DNA of 64,000 nt from Erwinia pyri (GCF_030758455.1 NZ_CP132353.1:2418001-2482000), one strand, 5' to 3'. Counted from the stretch's first letter, positions 7,936-17,567 are shown. Notes: generated by a model from the sequence alone, not told the origin. Program-made: numbers and translations.

Positions 7936-9567
7936 TTAATGTTTAATGATATAGAGATTTTTGTCGTACACGTTGTCCAGCGGATCTTTACCTGTGTAGC
8001 CGCCGACGTAGGTTTTCACCAGACGGGCGTTCACATAATAGTAGACCGGCACAATAGCAGAGTCTTTATCAAGGATCTGCTCAGCTTTGGCATAGAGATC
8101 GCTGCGGCCCTTATCGTCAGTGGCTTTAGCCGAATCTGCCATTACTTTATCAAACGCTGGCGACTTGTAATGAGCGGTGTTAGAGCTGCTGTTTGAAATC
8201 ATGGTATTCAGGAAAGAACTCGGTTCATTGTAATCCGCACACCATGCCGCACGGGAAACGTCAAAGTTACCCTGATGACGGGTATCCAGGAAGGTTTTCC
8301 ACTCCTGGTTATTCAGCTTGATGTTAACGCCCAGGTTTTTCTTCCAGATAGAAGAGGCGGCGATAGCGAGCTTCTTGTGCAGATCGGAAGTGTTATAGAG
8401 CAGCTCAAACGTCAGAGGCTTATCGGCAGTGTAGCCCGCTTCTGCCAGCAGTTTTTTCGCTTCGGCGTTACGCTTCTCCTGCGACCAGCTGAACCACTCT
8501 GGCTTGGTCAGGTCGGCGCCATCGGTCGCCGGAGGCGTGTAGCTGTAGGCTGGCAGCTGGCCCTGAGCCAGAACTTTGTTCACCATGATATCGCGGTCAA
8601 TACCGAGCTTCAGCGCTTCACGTACGCGAGGATCGTTGAACGGCGGCTTCTGGTTGTTGATTTCGTAGTAATAGGTGCAGAGATAAGGGTCAACATGCAG
8701 CTCTTTCGGGTTATCGCGCTGCAGCTTTTTAAACAGCTCGATAGGCATGTTGTTGTAGGTCATGTCGCTGCCGTCATTACTGAAATAGCGGTTAACGTCG
8801 CTGACTTCAGAAGAGATAGGCAGGAAAGTCACCTTATCCAGTTTGGTGTTGGCATTGTCCCAGTAATCGGGGTTACGCACCACCACAATGCGCTCGTTAA
8901 TCACGTGCGACTGCAATTTGAAAGCGCCGTTGCCGACCCAGTTTTCCGGCTGCGTCCACTTCTCGCCAGCCTTGTCGATAGCGGGTTTATAGACCGGAGA
9001 CATCGACGGGTGGATCAGCAGCTTGAAGAAATAGGGCACTGATTCGCTAAGCGTCACTTCCAGCGTATTGGCATCAATCGCTTTCACACCCAGCGTATCC
9101 GGGCTTTTCTTACCGGCGATGATGTCATCGATGTTTACAAGATGACCATACTGCAGATAGCTGGCATAAGGCGAAGCTGTTTTCGGATCCGCCAGGCGCT
9201 GCCAGCTGTAGACGAAATCTTGTGCGGTGACGGGTTCACCGTTTGACCATTTGGCATTTTTACGCAGGTGGAAGGTCCAGACTTTGCCGTCTTTGTTTTC
9301 CCAGCTCTCCGCCACGCCCGGAATCGGATGTCCCTGAACATCGCTGATCACCAACCCTTCAAGCAGGTCACGGTTGACGTTAGACTCTGGCACACCTTCA
9401 ATTTTGTGCGGATCCAGAGACTGCACTTCGTCTCCGTTTCCTTTTACCAACTCCTGTTTTGCTGCCAGTTCAGTGCCCGCCGGCACCGTAGCCGCCATTG
9501 CCAGATTCCCAGCCAGCGCAGTCATAACGCCAAGAGCAATCAGGCTTTTCTTCGTGATGTTGTTCAT
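7936..9567 (-). CDS. oppA: Periplasmic oligopeptide-binding protein OppA (copy next to oppB)
   Basis: A 543-residue solute-binding protein of SBP family 5. The signal peptide MNNITKKSLIALGVMTALAG ends near AMA-ATVP (cleavage about 25/26). The mature protein keeps the OppA landmarks SLDPHKIEGVPESN, GLVISDVQGHPIPGVAESW, NGEPVTAQDFVYSWQRLADPKTASPYA and NDPRVREALKLGIDRDIM, and ends YIIKH. It delivers peptides to OppBC. It is the nearer of two tandem paralogues and the closer match to E. coli OppA, with 149 bp separating the two. Confidence 0.95.
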   Translation of the reverse strand: MNNITKKSLIALGVMTALAGNLAMAATVPAGTELAAKQELVKGNGDEVQSLDPHKIEGVPESNVNRDLLEGLVISDVQGHPIPGVAESWENKDGKVWTFHLRKNAKWSNGEPVTAQDFVYSWQRLADPKTASPYASYLQYGHLVNIDDIIAGKKSPDTLGVKAIDANTLEVTLSESVPYFFKLLIHPSMSPVYKPAIDKAGEKWTQPENWVGNGAFKLQSHVINERIVVVRNPDYWDNANTKLDKVTFLPISSEVSDVNRYFSNDGSDMTYNNMPIELFKKLQRDNPKELHVDPYLCTYYYEINNQKPPFNDPRVREALKLGIDRDIMVNKVLAQGQLPAYSYTPPATDGADLTKPEWFSWSQEKRNAEAKKLLAEAGYTADKPLTFELLYNTSDLHKKLAIAASSIWKKNLGVNIKLNNQEWKTFLDTRHQGNFDVSRAAWCADYNEPSSFLNTMISNSSSNTAHYKSPAFDKVMADSAKATDDKGRSDLYAKAEQILDKDSAIVPVYYYVNARLVKTYVGGYTGKDPLDNVYDKNLYIIKH

Positions 9568-9716
9568 GAATTACCTACTCCAGTTTTTATTATTGCTAAT
9601 GTGGTCTGAAACCATCATCTACCCCCGTTTCCGGATTTCTGCCCGACGCATCAGAACGATAACGCGCCGGGTCTTTTTATCCTGCTCTTCAACATGTGAA
9701 AGGAGATTAAACCTTC

Positions 9717-11351
9717 TCAATGCCTGATAATGTAGAAATATTTGAGATCGGTCAGATCCTGCGGATCCTTACCGGTAAAGCCCCCTACCCACGGCTTAAC
9801 CAGACGCGCGCTAACCCGGTAGTAGACCGGCACAATAGCGGAGTCGCTATCCAGCTGCCGCTCCGCCTGCTGGTATACCGCGCTGCGCTCCCGATCGGAG
9901 ACGGTCAGCGACTTTGCTATTAAGGCATCGAATTTTTCACTCTTATAAAACGCCGTATTGCTCGAGGAGTTGCTCAGCATGGCGTTCAGGAAGGTGGAGG
10001 GTTCGTTATAGTCAGCACACCAGGTTGCCCGCGCCACATCGAAATTGCCCTGATGGCGGGTATCAAGCATGGTTTTCCATTCCTGATTATCCAGCGCAAC
10101 TTTCGCCCCCAGGTTTTTACTCCACATGGAGGCTGCGGCAATGGCCTGCTTTTTATTGACGTCGGAAGTGTTGTACAGCAGGCGGAAGGTCAGCGGTTTT
10201 TCGCTGCTGTAGCCTGCTTCTGCCAGCAATTTTTTGGCCTGGTCGTTACGCTGCTGCTGAGTGAGCTTCATCCAGTCAGGCTCGGTCAGCTCAGCGCCAT
10301 CAATAAAGGGCGGCGTAAATCCGCCAGCGGGGATCTGCCCCTGTCCCATAATTTTGTCGGTAATAATGTTGCGATCGAGCGTCAGCTTCACCGCGGCACG
10401 GACACGCGGATCGTTAAACGGCGCACGCTTGTTGTTTAGCTCATAGTAAAAGGTGCAGAGCAAAGGGCTGATATGCACCTGTGCGCCCAGCGTTTTTTTC
10501 AGCGTTGGAAAGAGATCCGGTGGTAACGCACTGTTGGTCATGTCGATTTCACCGCTGCGATAGCGGTTTACGTCGCTGGCTTCTGACGCAATCGGCAGGA
10601 ACGTTGCGGTATCAATCACTGTTTTCGTGTTGTTCCAGTAACCTGGATTGCGCTTGAGAAGAATTTTTTCGTTGATGACCCACTCGCTCAGCATGTAAGC
10701 GCCGTTACCCACATAATGTCCCGGCTGCGTCCACTGCTCGCCCCACTGTTCAATTGCTTTACGATTAACGGGCTTCAGCGAGGTATGGGCCGTCAGGGCA
10801 ATAAAATAGGGAACCGGCTCACTGAGCGTAACCTGCAGATGATGCTCATCCAGCGCTTTGATACCCAGCGCATCGGGCTTTTTTTTGCCGCTCAGAATAG
10901 CGTCAATATTTTCAATATGGGCGTATTGCAGATAGCTTGCATAAGGAGAGGCGGTTTTCGGATCCACCAGCCGCTGCCAGCTGTAAACAAAATCCTCAGC
11001 GGTGACCGGCTCACCATTGCTCCATTTGGCCTCTTTACGCAGGGTAAACGTCCAGACTTTCCCCTGTTCGCTCTGCCAGCTCTCCGCGACACCAGGCAAC
11101 ACACGCCCCTGGTTGTCAGTGGTTGTCAGCCCTTCAAGCAGATTGAGAATAATGTTGCTTTCAGGAACGCCCTCAATTTTCTGCGGATCCAGCGAGGAGA
11201 CTTCAAGGCCGTTATTGATAGTTATCGCCTGCTGCTCTGCCAGCTCAACGCCTGCTGGCACCGTTGCGGCTACTGCGCCTGCTGCAAACACCCCTGAGAA
11301 AACCAGCAGGGAAAAAGGCAGTGACTGACGTGGAGATGAAAGAGATTTCAT
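9717..11351 (-). CDS. Second periplasmic oligopeptide-binding protein (OppA paralogue)
   Basis: A 544-residue paralogue of the downstream oppA, with signal peptide MKSLSSPRQSLPFSLLVFSG ending near AVA-ATVP. It shares SLDPQKIEGVPESN, NGEPVTAEDFVYSWQRLVDPKTASPYASYLQY, NDPRVRAAVKLTLDRNII, NQEWKTMLDTRHQGNFDVARATWCADYNEPS and a YIIRH end. It is more like OppA than MppA (for example the CADYNEPS segment rather than VGDYNEPS). It is the first gene of the operon, so it would be made in the largest amount. The divergence suggests a different peptide preference, but the specificity cannot be read from the sequence. Confidence 0.9.
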   Translation of the reverse strand: MKSLSSPRQSLPFSLLVFSGVFAAGAVAATVPAGVELAEQQAITINNGLEVSSLDPQKIEGVPESNIILNLLEGLTTTDNQGRVLPGVAESWQSEQGKVWTFTLRKEAKWSNGEPVTAEDFVYSWQRLVDPKTASPYASYLQYAHIENIDAILSGKKKPDALGIKALDEHHLQVTLSEPVPYFIALTAHTSLKPVNRKAIEQWGEQWTQPGHYVGNGAYMLSEWVINEKILLKRNPGYWNNTKTVIDTATFLPIASEASDVNRYRSGEIDMTNSALPPDLFPTLKKTLGAQVHISPLLCTFYYELNNKRAPFNDPRVRAAVKLTLDRNIITDKIMGQGQIPAGGFTPPFIDGAELTEPDWMKLTQQQRNDQAKKLLAEAGYSSEKPLTFRLLYNTSDVNKKQAIAAASMWSKNLGAKVALDNQEWKTMLDTRHQGNFDVARATWCADYNEPSTFLNAMLSNSSSNTAFYKSEKFDALIAKSLTVSDRERSAVYQQAERQLDSDSAIVPVYYRVSARLVKPWVGGFTGKDPQDLTDLKYFYIIRH

Positions 11352-11640
11352 TAAGCGTAACTACCTGTGTTCGTTAATCTGCGGACGGACCGGAAAAAGA
11401 GGAGTTATTTGCACATCCGATGCCAGTTTTGCCAGCGAGCCCCAAAAACTATCAGAACGATGATTTATGCGCCAAAGTAAAATAACAAAAATGTTAACTA
11501 ATTCTCTTTTATCACATTTATTTAATATTCAGAAACGTTATTTAACGAGAAAAAATAATGCATAAGCTTATGAATTCTCTTTGTTAAATAGTTTGATCGT
11601 TGATAATCCAGGCACAATGCGGGTGCAAGGTGGCGCCAAA

Positions 11641-11682
11641 ATGAACAGATTTGCTGACAGCAGCCTTATTTTGGTGTTTTAG
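11641..11682 (+). CDS. Possible 13-residue leader or small ORF upstream of opp
   Basis: ATG at 11641 to TAG at 11680-11682 encodes MNRFADSSLILVF. AGGTGG (11628-11633) lies seven bases upstream. A GATAAT -10-like hexamer (11602-11607) precedes it, and a hairpin AGGCAGTG/CACTGCCT (11700-11720) followed by TTT lies behind it. Together these could be a transcript of about 110 bases on the strand opposite to opp. Peptides this short arise often by chance, so this is a weak call. Confidence 0.2.
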   Translation: MNRFADSSLILVF

Positions 11683-11926
11683 ATGGCGATGAGCTAAGCA
11701 GGCAGTGTATAGCACTGCCTTTAACGGTTTTAACCCCATTTAATCAATGTTAAATAAATCACAAACAGCGAGGAAAGCGTTCTTAATGAGAGCGTTACAT
11801 GAATTTGCAGTAGTGCGATTAATAACATTTAAAGAATATTAAGCAAGCTGAATAACTGCACTAAATTGGGGCATAAAAATCTGCTTCAGCACTATTATGG
11901 TGCTCCACAGAGGGGCAAAGAAAAAA

Positions 11927-11948
11927 AAAGCGCAGAATATGCGCTTTT
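11927..11948 (-). terminator. Intrinsic terminator of ychE
   Basis: AAAAGCGC-agaatat-GCGCTTTT is an 8-bp stem. Read on the minus strand it is followed by a run of T (the A tract 11921-11929 on the plus strand), 28 bases behind the ychE stop. Confidence 0.75.
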
Positions 11949-11975
11949 AATCACTTTTTTCAGGAGGGGATGCGA

Positions 11976-12623
11976 CTAGTTAACCAGCCCCGGGAACAGC
12001 GCTTTAATGCCAGTGACCACAAACTCAATCCCCAGCGCCATTAACAGCAGCCCCATGATACGGGTGATAACGTTAATGCCGGTTTGACCCAGGACCCGCA
12101 CCATCAACGGTGCAGCCCGGAATAAAATCCAACAGCAGAAGGCAAACAGCGCAATGGCTACGCTAAAGCCCAGCAAATTTTGCCAGCTGTGATAGCGCGT
12201 ACTCCAGACGATAGTCGAACTGATGGCGCCTGGTCCCGCCATTAAGGGAAGCGCAAGCGGCACCACGCCAATACTTTCGCGGATGGCGGTCTCAGACTTC
12301 TCCTGCTTGTTCTGCTTATCTTCACCCAGCTTGCCGCTGATCATCGACATAGCAATCGTCACCACCAGGATCCCGCCGGCAATACGGAACGAGTCTATAG
12401 AGATGCCGAAAATATGCAGGATGGAGTCACCCAAAAACAGTGAGGTCCACAAAATGATCGCCACGGAGAGGTTAGCGGTCATGTTGGTTTTATTACGGGC
12501 AGCAGGAACCTGATAGCTGGTCATGCTGATGAACACCGGAATAATACCTACCGGATTCACCAGGGCAAAAAGGCCGACAAAAAATTTGATATAGCCAGAA
12601 AGGTCTAACAATGCCGGGTTCAC
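11976..12623 (-). CDS. ychE: YchE, MarC-family integral membrane protein
   Basis: A 215-residue membrane protein, the same length as E. coli YchE, with about six hydrophobic segments. The motifs FVGLFALVNPVGIIPVFISMTS (N-terminal), DSFRIAGGILVVTIAMSMISG and PLALPLMAGPGAISS are the MarC (PF01914) signatures. The cytoplasmic loop with EDKQNKQEKSE is conserved. The family was once proposed to export drugs but its function is unknown. It lies between opp and divergent adhE, as in E. coli. Confidence 0.94.
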   Translation of the reverse strand: MNPALLDLSGYIKFFVGLFALVNPVGIIPVFISMTSYQVPAARNKTNMTANLSVAIILWTSLFLGDSILHIFGISIDSFRIAGGILVVTIAMSMISGKLGEDKQNKQEKSETAIRESIGVVPLALPLMAGPGAISSTIVWSTRYHSWQNLLGFSVAIALFAFCCWILFRAAPLMVRVLGQTGINVITRIMGLLLMALGIEFVVTGIKALFPGLVN

Positions 12624-13115
12624 GCTACGCTCCAGAAAGGGCCAAATTAATGGCGGCTAATGTAATGGAAAAGCGGGTCACATGCTATGGGGTCGCCCTC
12701 GAATTATCACCTGGATTTTTGCCTGAAAAATAGCATTAATCACTGCCCATCGGCGCGTGCCAGGGTTATCTCTCGTAGGGAGTAGCCCATTGATGGAAGA
12801 TCCTTATTTCTGGCGCCTGATTTAGCGTCATTCAAGCAAGCTGAAAGGTGTCAGCTTGGGGTAAAGATGATCTGGATCAAAATATACCTACTCCGAAGTG
12901 AGTAAGCTTTGAGGCATCAAGAGAGGCTGATTAAGTATGCGCCCGCTCGCTAAGCCTGGAGTGACGCGAAGACTCTTTCAGTAAACCTGTAAAACCATAT
13001 TTGAGTTAATTCCAGCTTGTTACTGTCGGATCACAACACATTAACAACGCCTGGCTATACTCCTGGGTTCTGACTTGTTTACTAATAGAGTTTAAACTTC
13101 CATCAGGAGAGCATA
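12624..13115. promoter_or_regulatory. 492-bp region between divergent ychE and adhE
   Basis: No gene is seen. The sequence is the long control region expected before adhE. It holds an FNR-like box (separate entry) and the adhE ribosome site AGGAGA (13105-13110). The region just upstream of adhE is rich in A/T steps. No clean -35/-10 pair was assigned. Confidence 0.5.
12867..12880 (+). promoter_or_regulatory. FNR-like box upstream of adhE
   Basis: ATGATCTGGATCAA matches the FNR consensus TTGAT-N4-ATCAA at nine of ten fixed positions. It lies about 235 bp before the adhE start, which would suit oxygen-dependent control of a fermentative enzyme. The site is predicted only. Confidence 0.4.
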
Positions 13116-15800
13116 ATGGCCGTTACTAATGTTGCTGAACTTAACGCTCTGGTTGCACGTGTTAAAGAAGCCCAGCGCGAATACGCCAATTTCACTCAAG
13201 AGCAGGTCGACAAAATTTTCCGTGCCGCGGCGCTGGCTGCTGCAGATGCCCGTATCCCACTGGCCAAAATGGCGGTGGCAGAGTCAGGTATGGGGATTGT
13301 TGAAGACAAAGTCATCAAAAATCACTTCGCCTCCGAATATATTTACAACGCCTATAAAGATGAAAAAACCTGCGGTATCCTCAGTACCGATGAGACGTTC
13401 GGCACCATCACCATCGCTGAACCCACTGGTCTGATTTGCGGTATCGTCCCTACCACCAACCCAACATCAACGGCGATTTTTAAAGCGCTGATCAGCCTTA
13501 AAACGCGTAACGGCATTATCTTCTCCCCTCATCCAAGAGCCAAAGACGCCACCAATAAAGCGGCGGATATCGTTCTGCAGGCTGCTATCGCAGCGGGCGC
13601 GCCTAAAGATATTATTGGCTGGATTGATGTGCCTTCCGTGGAGCTCTCCAACCAGTTAATGCATCACCCCGACATCAACCTGATTCTGGCTACTGGCGGA
13701 CCGGGCATGGTGAAGGCGGCGTACAGCTCTGGTAAACCCGCCATCGGTGTGGGCGCGGGCAACACGCCGGTAGTGATTGATGAAACAGCTGATATCAAAC
13801 GCGCTGTCGCCTCTATCCTGATGTCAAAAACCTTCGATAACGGCGTGATTTGTGCTTCAGAGCAGTCGGTGATTGTGGTGGATGCTGCTTATGAAGCCGT
13901 GCGTGCGCGTTTCGCCAGCCACGGTGGCTATATGCTGCAGGGTAAAGAGCTGAAGGCGGTGCAGGATATTATTCTGAAAAACGGTGGGCTGAATGCAGCT
14001 ATCGTAGGCCAGCCGGCGGTAAAAATTGCTGAAATGGCCGGTATCTCTGTTCCTGCCGACACCAAAATCCTTATTGGTGAAGTTGTGCTGGTTGATGAGT
14101 CTGAACCCTTTGCCCATGAGAAGCTCTCTCCTACTCTCGCCATGTACCGGGCGAAAGATTTCCAGGATGCCGTCAGCAAGGCTGAGAAGCTGGTGGCGAT
14201 GGGCGGTATCGGTCACACCTCATGCCTTTATACCGATCAGGATAACGAGCGTGAACGCGTCAACTACTTTGGCGATAAGATGAAAACCGCGCGTATTCTG
14301 ATTAATACCCCGGCTTCTCAGGGCGGCATCGGCGACCTGTATAACTTTAAACTTGCGCCTTCACTGACGCTGGGCTGTGGTTCATGGGGAGGTAACTCCA
14401 TTTCTGAAAACGTCGGACCTAAACATCTGATCAACAAGAAAACCGTGGCTAAGCGAGCAGAGAATATGTTGTGGCACAAACTTCCCAAGTCTATCTACTT
14501 CCGCCGCGGTTCACTGCCGATAGCCCTTGAAGAAGTGGCTACCGACGGCGCAAAACGCGCGTTTATCGTGACTGACCGCTACCTGTTCAATAATGGTTAC
14601 GCGGACCAGGTAGTCTCAGTGCTGAAGTCACACGGTATGGAAATTGAGGTGTTCTTTGAAGTAGAAGCGGACCCTACCCTGAGCATTGTTCGCAAAGGCG
14701 CGGAGCAGATGCACTCCTTCAAACCTGACGTCATTATCGCACTGGGCGGCGGTTCGCCGATGGACGCAGCAAAAATCATGTGGGTAATGTACGAGCATCC
14801 TGAGACTCACTTTGAGGAGCTGGCGCTGCGCTTTATGGATATTCGTAAACGCATCTACAAATTCCCTAAAATGGGCGTGAAGGCAAAAATGATCGCCATC
14901 ACCACCACTTCAGGTACAGGCTCAGAAGTGACGCCTTTCGCTGTGGTAACCGATGATGCTACAGGTCAGAAATATCCGCTGGCTGACTACGCGCTGACCC
15001 CGGATATGGCCATTGTGGATGCCAATCTGGTGATGAACATGCCGAAATCACTGTGCGCCTTTGGCGGCCTGGATGCGGTAACCCACTCCCTGGAGGCTTA
15101 TGTCTCTGTGCTGGCAAATGAGTATTCAGACGGCCAGGCTCTGCAGGCGCTGAAACTGCTGCAGGAAAATCTGCCAGCCAGCTACAACGAAGGTGCGAAG
15201 AATCCTGTAGCCCGTGAGCGTGTGCATAATGCGGCTACCATCGCCGGTATTGCTTTTGCTAACGCCTTCCTGGGTGTTTGCCACTCGATGGCGCATAAAC
15301 TGGGTTCTGAGTTCCATATCCCGCATGGCCTGGCAAACGCCCTGCTGATCAGTAACGTTATTCGCTATAACGCGAACGATAACCCAACCAAGCAGACTGC
15401 CTTCAGTCAGTATGACCGACCACAGGCTCGTCGCCGCTACGCAGAGGTGGCAGACCATCTTCGCCTCAGCGCTCCGGGCGACCGCACTGCGCAGAAGATT
15501 GAGAAACTGCTGGCCTGGCTGGAAGAGATGAAGGCGCAGCTCGGCATTCCGAAATCAATCCGTGAAGCTGGCGTGCAGGAAGCGGACTTCCTGGCGAAGG
15601 TGGACAAGCTGGCAGAAGATGCCTTTGACGATCAGTGTACCGGTGCGAACCCGCGCTATCCGCTGATTGCCGAACTTAAGCAAATCATGCTGGATACCTT
15701 CTACGGTCGCGAGTATCAGGAAGTTTTCGCCAATATGGCTGAAGCGCTGGAAGCTCAACCCGCTGTTGCTGGAAAAACAGACAAGAAAAGCAAAAAGTAA
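13116..15800 (+). CDS. adhE: Bifunctional acetaldehyde-CoA / alcohol dehydrogenase AdhE
   Basis: Converts acetyl-CoA to acetaldehyde and then ethanol, regenerating NAD during fermentation. The 894 residues comprise an N-terminal aldehyde-dehydrogenase half (about 1-440) with the catalytic Cys in FDNGVICASEQS (near 246), and a C-terminal iron-dependent alcohol-dehydrogenase half (about 450-870). The latter has GGGSPMDAAK for the cofactor and the metal-binding HSMAHKLGSEFHIPHG. A short Lys-rich tail KTDKKSKK ends the protein. Family members form helical spirosome filaments. AGGAGA precedes the start and an intrinsic terminator follows. Confidence 0.97.
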   Translation: MAVTNVAELNALVARVKEAQREYANFTQEQVDKIFRAAALAAADARIPLAKMAVAESGMGIVEDKVIKNHFASEYIYNAYKDEKTCGILSTDETFGTITIAEPTGLICGIVPTTNPTSTAIFKALISLKTRNGIIFSPHPRAKDATNKAADIVLQAAIAAGAPKDIIGWIDVPSVELSNQLMHHPDINLILATGGPGMVKAAYSSGKPAIGVGAGNTPVVIDETADIKRAVASILMSKTFDNGVICASEQSVIVVDAAYEAVRARFASHGGYMLQGKELKAVQDIILKNGGLNAAIVGQPAVKIAEMAGISVPADTKILIGEVVLVDESEPFAHEKLSPTLAMYRAKDFQDAVSKAEKLVAMGGIGHTSCLYTDQDNERERVNYFGDKMKTARILINTPASQGGIGDLYNFKLAPSLTLGCGSWGGNSISENVGPKHLINKKTVAKRAENMLWHKLPKSIYFRRGSLPIALEEVATDGAKRAFIVTDRYLFNNGYADQVVSVLKSHGMEIEVFFEVEADPTLSIVRKGAEQMHSFKPDVIIALGGGSPMDAAKIMWVMYEHPETHFEELALRFMDIRKRIYKFPKMGVKAKMIAITTTSGTGSEVTPFAVVTDDATGQKYPLADYALTPDMAIVDANLVMNMPKSLCAFGGLDAVTHSLEAYVSVLANEYSDGQALQALKLLQENLPASYNEGAKNPVARERVHNAATIAGIAFANAFLGVCHSMAHKLGSEFHIPHGLANALLISNVIRYNANDNPTKQTAFSQYDRPQARRRYAEVADHLRLSAPGDRTAQKIEKLLAWLEEMKAQLGIPKSIREAGVQEADFLAKVDKLAEDAFDDQCTGANPRYPLIAELKQIMLDTFYGREYQEVFANMAEALEAQPAVAGKTDKKSKK

Positions 15801-15815
15801 ATAAGTTGTAAAAAC

Positions 15816-15842
15816 AAGCCCGCCGTAAGGCGGGCTTTTTAT
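15816..15842 (+). terminator. Intrinsic terminator of adhE
   Basis: AAGCCCGCC (15816-15824), loop GTAA, GGCGGGCTT (15829-15837), then TTTATTT. Confidence 0.88.
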
Positions 15843-15925
15843 TTCCACAATTGGTAAGGGAAATTAATCAAGAAGGAGTTTTTACTGCAGAATAACGTTA
15901 CGTCACGTCTTTGCTGTTGCTGCGC

Positions 15926-16543
15926 TTATTTAACGCCCTGATTGCCATGCACCGCCTGCAAACATCCTGACTCAATCGCCGCTTTGTAATGCTTTCTGCA
16001 GACTGAAACATAACGTTCATTCCCTCCAATTACGACCTGTTCGCCCTCTTTATAAGGCGCGCCATTTTCATCCAGACGTAATACCATTCCCGCCTTTCTT
16101 CCACAGTGGCAAACGGTTTTTAATTCCACCAGCTTATCTGACCAGGCTAATAGATAGTGGCTGCCGGTAAATAATTCCCCGCGAAAATCTGTACGTAATC
16201 CATAACATAGTACAGGTATGTCCAGATTATCCACCACATCAGAGAGCGCTTTTACCTGCTCCCGGGTCAGGAACTGACTCTCATCAACCAGTACGCAGTG
16301 TACCGGTTCCACTTTATGTAATGCGGCAATTTCAGCAAAAAGTGCCGTCTCGTTATTATACAGTTTTGCTGGTGAAGAGAGTCCTATTCTGGAGCTTACC
16401 TGACCTGTGCCGAAACGGTTGTCTATCTCGGCCGTATAGACCACAGTACGCATTCCCCGCTCCTGATAGTTATAGGAGGATTGCAGCAAGGCGGTGGATT
16501 TACCGGCATTCATCGCCGAATAGTAAAAATAGAGCTGAGCCAT
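15926..16543 (-). CDS. tdk: Thymidine kinase
   Basis: Phosphorylates thymidine in the pyrimidine salvage pathway. The 205 residues equal the E. coli length. P-loop [12 protein letters not shown] is near residues 10-21. Then come [20 protein letters not shown], the catalytic-Glu motif VLVDESQFL (E. coli has Cys where this has Ser), and the zinc-binding lid Cys pair [12 protein letters not shown] with a further Cys in YVSVCRKHY. It is convergent with adhE and divergent from hns, as in E. coli. An extended -10 promoter lies 41 bp upstream. Confidence 0.96.
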   Translation of the reverse strand: MAQLYFYYSAMNAGKSTALLQSSYNYQERGMRTVVYTAEIDNRFGTGQVSSRIGLSSPAKLYNNETALFAEIAALHKVEPVHCVLVDESQFLTREQVKALSDVVDNLDIPVLCYGLRTDFRGELFTGSHYLLAWSDKLVELKTVCHCGRKAGMVLRLDENGAPYKEGEQVVIGGNERYVSVCRKHYKAAIESGCLQAVHGNQGVK

Positions 16544-16584
16544 CAGCCTTTACTCCGTACAAAGGGTTCAGTTGAATGGGCAGA

Positions 16585-16612
16585 ATTGTAGCATATTGTC
16601 TGCATCTGTCGG
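16585..16612 (-). promoter_or_regulatory. Predicted tdk promoter
   Basis: On the minus strand, -35 CCGACA (16612-16607), a 16-bp spacer and an extended -10 TGC-TACAAT (16590-16585), followed by a 41-base gap to the tdk ATG at 16543. Confidence 0.45.
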
Positions 16613-17078
16613 CGTCTTTAGCAAATGCGTAACACGGATAGTTAACAATTGCCCTGCGATATAATCGCCGACAATGTTGTTGAAATATACCTGTTTTTTA
16701 TCAGTAAAGACATTTCAGCCTTGCTGCTTTTTAAGGGAATTATCGCTTAAAAGCAGAAGTCTGCGCCTTTAATAGGCAATCAATTTCCTCAGAGTGAAGC
16801 GGTATACCATTAAAAGTAGAATGGGTTTACTGAAAAGAGAATTATATACGCTTCCTTAAGGCTGTCGGGGTTTACCACTCATCGAAATAGGCTATGTCAG
16901 CCGACTTTATTTTGTGCACGACTGAGATGCCTGCGGGCGTAATTACAAAAGATAAGATTACTCAACCGCCGTTATTCTGAATTCCTTACAAAATTAACTA
17001 TTGCAGTTCTTATTTGCGCACTCTATTATTATCAGGCAGAACATGTCCCCCACCTAAATAATTTTTGAGATTCATATA
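16613..17078. promoter_or_regulatory. hns upstream region
   Basis: About 465 bp with no recognisable gene, containing AT-rich patches. It must hold the hns promoter, and H-NS is known to bind its own curved promoter DNA in E. coli. No single promoter was assigned with confidence. Confidence 0.4.
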
Positions 17079-17486
17079 ATGAGCGAAGCACTTAAAATTT
17101 TGAACAACATTCGTACCCTGCGTGCTCAAGCCAGAGAATGTACCCTGGAAACGCTGGAAGAGATGCTGGAAAAGCTGGAAGTTGTTGTTAATGAACGCCG
17201 GGATGAAGAGAGCCATGCGCAGGCTGAAATCGAAGAGCGCACCAAAAAATTGCAGCAATATCGTGAAATGTTAATCGCTGACGGTATCGATCCTAATGAA
17301 CTACTGTCAACACTGGCTGCGGTAAAAGCACCGGGTAAAACAAAACGTGCTGCCCGCCCTGCTAAATACAAATATACTGATGAAAATGGCGAAGCCAGAA
17401 CCTGGACCGGCCAGGGCCGTACCCCAGCGGTAATCAAAAAAGCTATCGAAGAAGAAGGTAAGCAGCTGGACGATTTCCTGCTGTAA
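17079..17486 (+). CDS. hns: Nucleoid-associated protein H-NS
   Basis: Global silencer of AT-rich, often horizontally acquired DNA. The 135 residues begin [17 protein letters not shown]. The N-terminal half is a coiled-coil oligomerisation region (about 1-83, Glu/Lys heptads) followed by a linker ([16 protein letters not shown]). The DNA-binding domain ends the protein with [16 protein letters not shown], whose QGR loop reads the AT minor groove. The end LDDFLL is two residues shorter than in E. coli. It lies beside tdk as in E. coli and is followed by a strong terminator. Confidence 0.97.
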   Translation: MSEALKILNNIRTLRAQARECTLETLEEMLEKLEVVVNERRDEESHAQAEIEERTKKLQQYREMLIADGIDPNELLSTLAAVKAPGKTKRAARPAKYKYTDENGEARTWTGQGRTPAVIKKAIEEEGKQLDDFLL

Positions 17487-17504
17487 TACCCCGGTAGTGC
17501 TTAC

Positions 17505-17539
17505 AAAAAAGAACCCATCCTGGCGATGGGTTCTTTTTT
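17505..17539 (+). terminator. Intrinsic terminator of hns
   Basis: AAAAAAGAACCCATC (17505-17519), a 5-base loop, then GATGGGTTCTTTTTT (17525-17539). Confidence 0.9.
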
Positions 17540-17567
17540 GAGTGGTGACAGCCTGTCGATATAAGCC

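Larger units (their letters stand above)
11352..11975. promoter_or_regulatory. 624-bp AT-rich opp upstream region
   Basis: No conserved gene is visible. On the minus strand a candidate opp promoter is -35 TTGGCG (11475-11470), a 16-bp spacer and -10 GATAGT (11453-11448), giving a leader of about 90 bases. The leader has an AACACAGG stretch close to the start codon that could pair with a GcvB-type small RNA, by analogy with E. coli opp; that is inference. The middle part holds a possible plus-strand short transcript (separate entry) and the right end holds the ychE terminator. Confidence 0.35.
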
